NCBI GenBank assembly: GCA_035255485.1 | Contig: DATEZO010000306.1 | Location: 1-19,203, forward strand | Direction of reading: 5' to 3' | Source of the DNA: DATEZO01 sp035255485 | GTDB lineage: Bacteria > Pseudomonadota > Gammaproteobacteria > Burkholderiales > Burkholderiaceae_D | DNA: 19,203 bases | In this document: positions 15,915 through 19,203 of the stretch, piece by piece | Layout of the letters: each line of letters begins with the position of its first letter | How positions within the stretch are numbered: position 1 is the stretch's first letter | Translations under genes and position numbers: made by a program | Notes under the pieces: generated by a model | Database searches by the model: none | Told to the model about the DNA's origin: nothing | The model's input: only the letters and a program-made list of their open reading frames with translations

Positions 15915-16133
15915 TTGGCTTCGATCGAGTCATGCAATCATTTATCGGCAATGGTAATTGCTGAAGCAAATCCTCTGTTTTCGGTAGTGCAAAGAGGCGC
16001 CGCGCTTCTTCAGCTCCCGTTCGCCATGATTGCAAGATTGTAAATATCGCATCGATAAGACCTTCAAATATATCTTGCTGGTTAATCCAAGCTGCCAAAT
16101 AAACAAAGTCTTTCTACCGGAGTGACATGCATC

Positions 16134-16652
16134 ATGAGTAACCTGAATGTTTCTGTAACCGATCTGGCGATCCAGGCGTCAACGGATGCGGATCTTGAAA
16201 TACAGGAGCCGCGCTTGTGGCGTGACGAGGATTGGACTGCGCGCGTGACCAAAAATGAGGATGATGAGGGCTGGGCCGTCGAAATGATCAAGGCAGGCGA
16301 GTCCGAGCCGGCGCTGGTCGGCCCGTGGACCATGGGGCGCGACAAAAAAAATCCGAAACCTCTCGACCCGCTTGCATTCCATACCTTGGTCAAGACGGCC
16401 TCGGAAGTGCTGCGCAGACATGAACAACAGTTGCATGCGCAGTTACACAAGAAAGTGACGGTGGCCGTGGAATCGTCAACCTTCCGCATCGCACTCGATA
16501 TCGTGCCTGACGAGGACAATCCATATGCCCTGTTGACGGCCTACGATGAAGAGGATGTTCAATTGGCCCAAGTGCGGGTCGCGCCCACATTCAAACTCAG
16601 TAGGGAAAGTGCCACCGCGTGGGTGGAGAATGCTTTCCGCAAGCCAGATTGA
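16134..16652 (+). CDS. Acidic protein of unknown function
   Basis: I do not recognise this 172-residue protein. It is rich in Asp and Glu (WRDEDW, NEDDEG, PDEDNP, YDEEDV), has no signal peptide, no membrane segment and no Cys, so a soluble cytoplasmic protein is expected. A central helix-like stretch (FHTLVKTASEVLRRHEQQLHAQL) is followed by alternating beta-like segments (KVTVAVESSTFRIALDIVP, YALLTAYD, QVRVAPTF). The alternation suggests a small alpha/beta fold. Codon use matches the neighbouring genes, which supports it being real. ATG 16134 is chosen with GGAG (16119-16122) 11 bases upstream, a slightly long gap; GTG 16122 is in frame but lies on the ribosome site. It may be transcribed from the LexA-box promoter about 210 bases upstream. 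Confidence 0.75.
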   Translation: MSNLNVSVTDLAIQASTDADLEIQEPRLWRDEDWTARVTKNEDDEGWAVEMIKAGESEPALVGPWTMGRDKKNPKPLDPLAFHTLVKTASEVLRRHEQQLHAQLHKKVTVAVESSTFRIALDIVPDEDNPYALLTAYDEEDVQLAQVRVAPTFKLSRESATAWVENAFRKPD

Positions 16653-17132
16653 GCCAAGCAGATAGTTCGCCGCCATTCTGGGCCTGGGATTCCTGTCTCG
16701 TGTCTGCCGAGCCATACGGCCGGCGCGAGGCGTGCCGGACATACATCAAGTATCCGGGAGCATGGTGTCGTTGACGTGATCATCTGGAATTATCGCGCAA
16801 TCGCAGTAGATGTATATACTCCGTATACCATATCCAGAATATCGTAGATATAATCATTTGTTTTTCAACATACTCCTGAATTATCGTAAACACGCAGCTC
16901 CTGATTTCGATATTCTCCTGGTTCGGTTGCGCTGTATCCAGGTTATCCGTCCACTATTCTCTTGGCAGTATTTACTCTTGATTCTTACGCATGTGAATAA
17001 TTGATTCTGGCCTTTGAATTTTTAACTACCCTACTGGATAAACGGATGATGCAGGCATGCGCAATTACTCTCGCTTCGGACCCGCACCCGCGTGTTGTAC
17101 GGCGCGCATTGTGGCATTCCATCTCCGTATTC
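16653..17132. other. AT-rich intergenic region
   Basis: I see no supportable gene in these 480 bases. The section 16790-17000 is much richer in A and T than the flanking genes and contains a short GTATA-ctccg-TATAC inverted repeat near 16819-16830. Open frames here lack ribosome sites. No convincing promoter pair or terminator was found. It probably holds the promoter of the ligase gene. Confidence 0.4.
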
Positions 17133-17972
17133 ATGCGGCTGGCGTTGCTGCTTGCCGTTTGCCTGATTGCGTCGCGCGCTGGTGCACAACCGACCCCGGT
17201 GATGCTGGCCAATGTCTATCATCCCGGCGTGCCATTGGCGCAGTATTGGGTCAGCGAAAAAATGGATGGCGTGCGCGGATATTGGGATGGTGAAAAATTA
17301 TGGACCCGCAACGGCGAACCGATTGCCGCGCCGGCGTGGTTTACTGCCGGCTGGCCATCGATACCGCTGGATGGAGAATTGTGGGCAGGGCGCGGCCAGT
17401 TTGCGCACGCCGTTTCAACTGTGCGCCAGCAGCAGGCGGACGATGCGGCGTGGCGCCCGATGCGTTTCATGGTGTTTGACCTGCCGGCACACGGAGGCAG
17501 CTTTGATCAGCGGCTACCGGCGCTGACTGGGCTGTTGACCCAGACGGGTTTGCCACAGCTGGCACCAGTGCCGCAATGGCACGTGCATGATCATGCCGCC
17601 TTGCAAAGGTTGCTGCGCCAGATCGTGCGGCAAGGCGGCGAAGGCTTGATGCTGCACCGCGGAGCGTCGCTGTATCGCGCTGTACGCAGCGACGATCTGC
17701 TGAAAGTGAAAACTCATGACGATGCCGAAGCAAAAGTGATTGCACATCTGCCCGGTCATGGGAAGTATCAGGGCCTGCTGGGCGCATTGCTGGTACAGAC
17801 TGCGGACGGCAGGCGCTTCAAGCTTGGTAGTGGTTTCAGTGATGCCGAACGGCGCGCACCGCCGGTGGTCGGTACCTGGGTCACTTACCGGTTTCGCGGC
17901 TTGAATCAGGGCGGGATTCCGCGCTTTGCGAGTTTCCTGCGTGTGCGCGAAGATATGCCGCAGTCGCCTTGA
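17133..17972 (+). CDS. ligE: Periplasmic ATP-dependent DNA ligase, minimal LigE type
   Basis: This minimal ligase (279 residues from this start) seals nicks in duplex DNA through an enzyme-adenylate. Motif I is KMDGVRG with catalytic Lys43. LDGELW (79-84) carries the conserved Glu. Motif III is FMVFDL (112-117), motif IV EGLMLHR (170-176) and motif V LLKVK (189-193). The OB-fold follows with KYQGLLGALLV, FKLGSGFSDAER and TYRFRGL, ending GIPRFASFLRVRED. There is no extra DNA-binding domain, as in the LigE group. A signal peptide (MRLALLLAVCLIASRAGAQ) places it in the periplasm, a known trait of this group. No start has a good ribosome site: ATG 17046 is in frame and would add 29 residues, so the N-terminus is uncertain, but 279 residues fits the family. 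It stands alone with no functional neighbours. The natural role of periplasmic ligases is unsettled. Confidence 0.9.
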   Translation: MRLALLLAVCLIASRAGAQPTPVMLANVYHPGVPLAQYWVSEKMDGVRGYWDGEKLWTRNGEPIAAPAWFTAGWPSIPLDGELWAGRGQFAHAVSTVRQQQADDAAWRPMRFMVFDLPAHGGSFDQRLPALTGLLTQTGLPQLAPVPQWHVHDHAALQRLLRQIVRQGGEGLMLHRGASLYRAVRSDDLLKVKTHDDAEAKVIAHLPGHGKYQGLLGALLVQTADGRRFKLGSGFSDAERRAPPVVGTWVTYRFRGLNQGGIPRFASFLRVREDMPQSP

Positions 17973-18025
17973 TCTGTGGTGGCTGAGGTAAGGCTATTGC
18001 CTCTCCCAAGGTCATGACGCCGATT

Positions 18026-18298
18026 TCACTGTCGAGAGCGATTCAGGTAAGCATAAGCCGGCAGCGTTTGCAAGCGCTTATCCGTCATTGCGCCGCCGAT
18101 GGCGAAGTGATCCATACCCTGCAGCGCCTGAGATTGAATGCCGAGCAAGCCATGCACGGCATCGTCAAAATAACAACCGATACCGGTGCCGCGTACGCCG
18201 GCTGCTTCCGCTTCCAGATAGATCGCTTGGCCCAGCATCCCCGCTTCCCAAAATAATTGACAAGCGCCAGTATCAAGGCCGGGATGTTGGTAAGGTGA
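18026..18298 (-). pseudogene. C-terminal remnant of a nitroreductase-family protein
   Basis: An open minus-strand stretch of about 90 codons, entered directly after an in-frame stop at 18301-18299, reads SPYQHPGLDTGACQLFWEAG, then MLGQAIYLEAEAAGVRGTGI, then GCYFDDAVHGLLG, and ends near RLQTLPAY. The order LDTGA..Q, GQ.LYLEAEAAG..GTGIG, FDD.VH..LG and a closing LPAY is that of the C-terminal part of a flavin nitroreductase of the SagB-like group. The N-terminal half with the flavin-binding arginine region is absent. Upstream frames show nothing related, so this is a truncated relic rather than a simple frameshift. An internal ATG at 18238 exists but would give only 70 residues. Confidence 0.65.
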
Positions 18299-18368
18299 TC
18301 AGTGCCTTGATTTTTATCAATGCGATAGAAACATGCAAGATCATGCACTTAGCCAATGTTATTGCTAC

Positions 18369-18403
18369 TTGTCCACAGTGTTGTCCACGCTCAATGTGGG
18401 TAA
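18369..18403. other. Cluster of three DnaA-box-like 9-mers
   Basis: TTGTCCACA (18369-18377) and TTGTCCACG (18381-18389) lie on the plus strand, and TTACCCACA is on the minus strand at 18403-18395. They differ from TTATCCACA at one, two and one positions. The last two also form an imperfect inverted repeat. No replication gene is nearby, so a replication role is doubtful; DnaA-linked regulation is possible. Confidence 0.3.
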
Positions 18404-18489
18404 CTCCGTACACCATTCGGTAAACTTCTTTTGCATGATACAGAAGCCAGATATTCATTTTGTGAATATGTGACATGTAGAAACTAAAG

Positions 18490-18518
18490 TAGGCAATGAA
18501 CAACTGGAGCGATATAGT
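18490..18518 (+). promoter_or_regulatory. Candidate promoter of the small RNA
   Basis: TAGGCA (18490-18495, four of six match TTGACA) and TATAGT (18513-18518, five of six match TATAAT) are spaced by exactly 17 bp. They would start transcription near 18525, about 36 bases ahead of a strong terminator stem. Confidence 0.4.
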
Positions 18519-18524
18519 GTCTCT

Positions 18525-18587
18525 GTCTCCTCCATGTCTCCTCTTTTGATATGGATTTCAGCCCGCGCCTGCCGCGGGCTTTTTTTT
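18525..18587 (+). ncRNA. Candidate small RNA with CU-rich 5' end and strong terminator
   Basis: A predicted 63-nt transcript runs from the start point to the end of a T-tract. Three TGTCTC copies (18518-18523, 18524-18529, 18535-18540) lie across its predicted start and 5' part, the latter two extended to TGTCTCCTC; these give exposed CUCCUC stretches complementary to Shine-Dalgarno sequences. The 3' half is an intrinsic terminator with eight T. An unpaired CU-rich segment next to a U-tailed terminator is the usual design of trans-acting small RNAs that block ribosome binding. No homologous RNA family is recognised. The assignment rests on promoter, terminator and absence of a reading frame. 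Confidence 0.35.
18560..18587 (+). terminator. Strong intrinsic terminator without an upstream gene
   Basis: AGCCCGCG (18560-18567) pairs with CGCGGGCT (18573-18580) over a CCTGC loop. Eight T follow (18580-18587). It is on the plus strand with no plus-strand protein gene for nearly 600 bases upstream. Confidence 0.9.
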
Positions 18588-18735
18588 ATTCTTTTTTCTG
18601 CACCGGGCAGCGGCCTTGTGCATGGGCAAGTTGTCCAAAATTATATTGCACCGCACAGTGACTCTTTGCGCGGCACCGTGCACAATGTACGCGTAGGTAT
18701 AAAAATCCGGATCAAAGGAACATGAGGCGACAGGG

Positions 18736-18765
18736 GCCCGCAGCCGACAGGTGTGCGGGCTTTTT
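18736..18765 (+). terminator. Second orphan intrinsic terminator
   Basis: GCCCGCA (18736-18742) pairs with TGCGGGC (18754-18760) over an 11-base loop, followed by TTTTT (18761-18765). It lies about 150 bases after the previous terminator. The interval has a TATAAA (18698-18703) but no acceptable -35 at normal spacing. Confidence 0.7.
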
Positions 18766-18893
18766 CTTGTTTCATCCCTGGACGAATATGACCCAGGGCC
18801 GGTCGCTACTGTTTGAGCCAGCAGGGTCGTCGTTATCTTGGCATCAACCAGCATGTGGGCCATTCGGAGAAACTCAAGTTTGCCGTGTTAATG

Positions 18894-18951
18894 ACGCTGG
18901 TGTGCCCGGATAACCTGGACAGCAGGTGAAGCAGCATGGCTTCACCAGCGT
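18894..18951. repeat. Two mutually exclusive inverted repeats
   Basis: ACGCTGGTG (18894-18902) is the exact complement of CACCAGCGT (18943-18951). Inside it, GGTGAAGC (18925-18932) pairs perfectly with GCTTCACC (18939-18946) over a six-base loop. The two stems compete for bases 18943-18946. No T-tract follows. The origin is unknown; it may be a relic of a mobile element or a structured RNA. Confidence 0.5.
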
Positions 18952-19061
18952 GGCTGAACCGAAGATACCCGGCTTATTCCAAATAAATGGCGAGGTTCAC
19001 GCGTTCCTGCTCCAGCATTTCCGCAACGCTGAATGCCTTGTGCTCGGGGCACAATTTTGTT

Positions 19062-19202
19062 TTAGTGGTTGTTATTGAAGGCCTGCTGTTCTGGGGTGAC
19101 CGTGATGCTGGCGCTGGCCGCCGCATTCTGGATCTCGACGATCTGGATTTGATTATTCATCTGGCCGCCGAAATTGTTGAACTGATAGAGGTTGACGGCT
19201 GC
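19062..19202 (-). CDS. C-terminal end of an unidentified Asn/Gln-rich protein (cut by window edge)
   Basis: The minus-strand frame enters from the window edge and ends with TAA at 19064-19062 after 46 codons. The visible part contains NLYQFNNFGGQMNNQIQIVE, an Ala/Ser stretch (QNAAASASITVTPEQQ) and an FNNNH end. It is rich in Asn and Gln and has no Cys or membrane segment. Such composition is seen in secreted or surface repetitive proteins, but no family can be named from this fragment. No T-tract terminator follows it on the minus strand. Confidence 0.5.
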   Translation of the reverse strand, partial: AAVNLYQFNNFGGQMNNQIQIVEIQNAAASASITVTPEQQAFNNNH

Positions 19203-19203
19203 G

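Larger units (their letters stand above)
15686..16133. other. Intergenic region after the import operon
   Basis: These 448 bases contain no gene I can support. A hairpin GCGCAG/CTGCGC (15689-15706) follows the ATPase stop directly, and a larger 9-bp stem lies at 15733-15777. Neither has a T-tract, so operon termination may depend on Rho. From about 15870 the composition turns AT-rich, and a perfect LexA box sits at 15891-15910. A 30-codon open frame (15951-16043) lies downstream of it. Confidence 0.5.
18299..19061. other. Gene-free region with regulatory-looking elements
   Basis: No protein gene is supportable in these 763 bases. They contain three DnaA-box-like 9-mers (18369-18403), a candidate sRNA with its own terminator (18490-18587), a second orphan terminator (18736-18765), and two competing inverted repeats (18894-18951). 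The low coding density and an adjacent decayed gene suggest a degraded or rearranged segment. Confidence 0.5.

Noticed and set aside
15862..16098. Minus-strand 78-codon frame overlapping the LexA box
   Set aside because: It starts with TTG, has no ribosome site, contains the perfect LexA operator inside its coding sequence, and shows no family resemblance.
16810..17004. 64-codon plus-strand frame in the AT-rich gap before the ligase
   Set aside because: No ribosome site, low-complexity AT-driven composition and no family resemblance.
18722..18913. 63-codon plus-strand frame beginning at the second orphan terminator
   Set aside because: The AAGGA lies only two bases from the ATG, the frame reads through a terminator stem, and the peptide resembles nothing known.
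18974..19050. Minus-strand frame ending SVAEMLEQERVNLAIYLE before a TAA at 18976
   Set aside because: It looks somewhat protein-like, but is short, lacks a start and partly overlaps the frame of the Asn/Gln-rich gene end; a frameshifted relic cannot be shown without a search.

Overview
The base composition, the AGGAG-type ribosome binding sites and the gene families point to a Gram-negative betaproteobacterium, most likely Oxalobacteraceae (Herminiimonas, Janthinobacterium, Collimonas or Herbaspirillum type). This is inferred from protein style only; no search was run. The window holds no rRNA, tRNA, CRISPR array or intact insertion sequence.

Layout. (1) 1-126, minus: the N-terminus of a TonB protein, cut by the window edge. 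(2) 127-776: non-coding, with a plus-strand terminator and the strong terminator of the next gene. (3) 777-3638, minus: a large TonB-dependent outer-membrane receptor. (4) 3639-4156: divergent control region. (5) 4157-15685, plus: a seven-gene cluster, probably one operon. It encodes three tandem paralogous periplasmic peptide-binding proteins, a secreted M3 metallo-oligopeptidase, two Opp/Dpp-type permeases and one double-domain ATPase. (6) 15686-16133: non-coding, with a perfect LexA (SOS) box. (7) 16134-16652: an acidic protein of unknown function. (8) 17133-17972: a periplasmic ATP-dependent DNA ligase of the LigE type. (9) 18026-18298, minus: the C-terminal remnant of a nitroreductase. 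(10) 18299-19061: gene-free, with DnaA-box-like 9-mers, two orphan terminators, a candidate small RNA and unexplained inverted repeats. (11) 19062-19202, minus: the C-terminal end of an unidentified Asn/Gln-rich protein.

How the genes may work together. The central 15 kb reads as a complete peptide-acquisition route. A TonB-driven receptor brings a substrate across the outer membrane. A periplasmic M3 oligopeptidase trims it. Three related binding proteins capture products and deliver them to one shared ABC importer. The tonB gene and the receptor gene carry the same ungapped 72-bp upstream block (60 of 72 positions identical by hand alignment), with nested AT-rich palindromes. That ties the energy transducer to the receptor by shared control, although the substrate is unknown. 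Two of the binding-protein genes show short, nearly identical DNA patches inside more diverged sequence, a sign of recent gene conversion.
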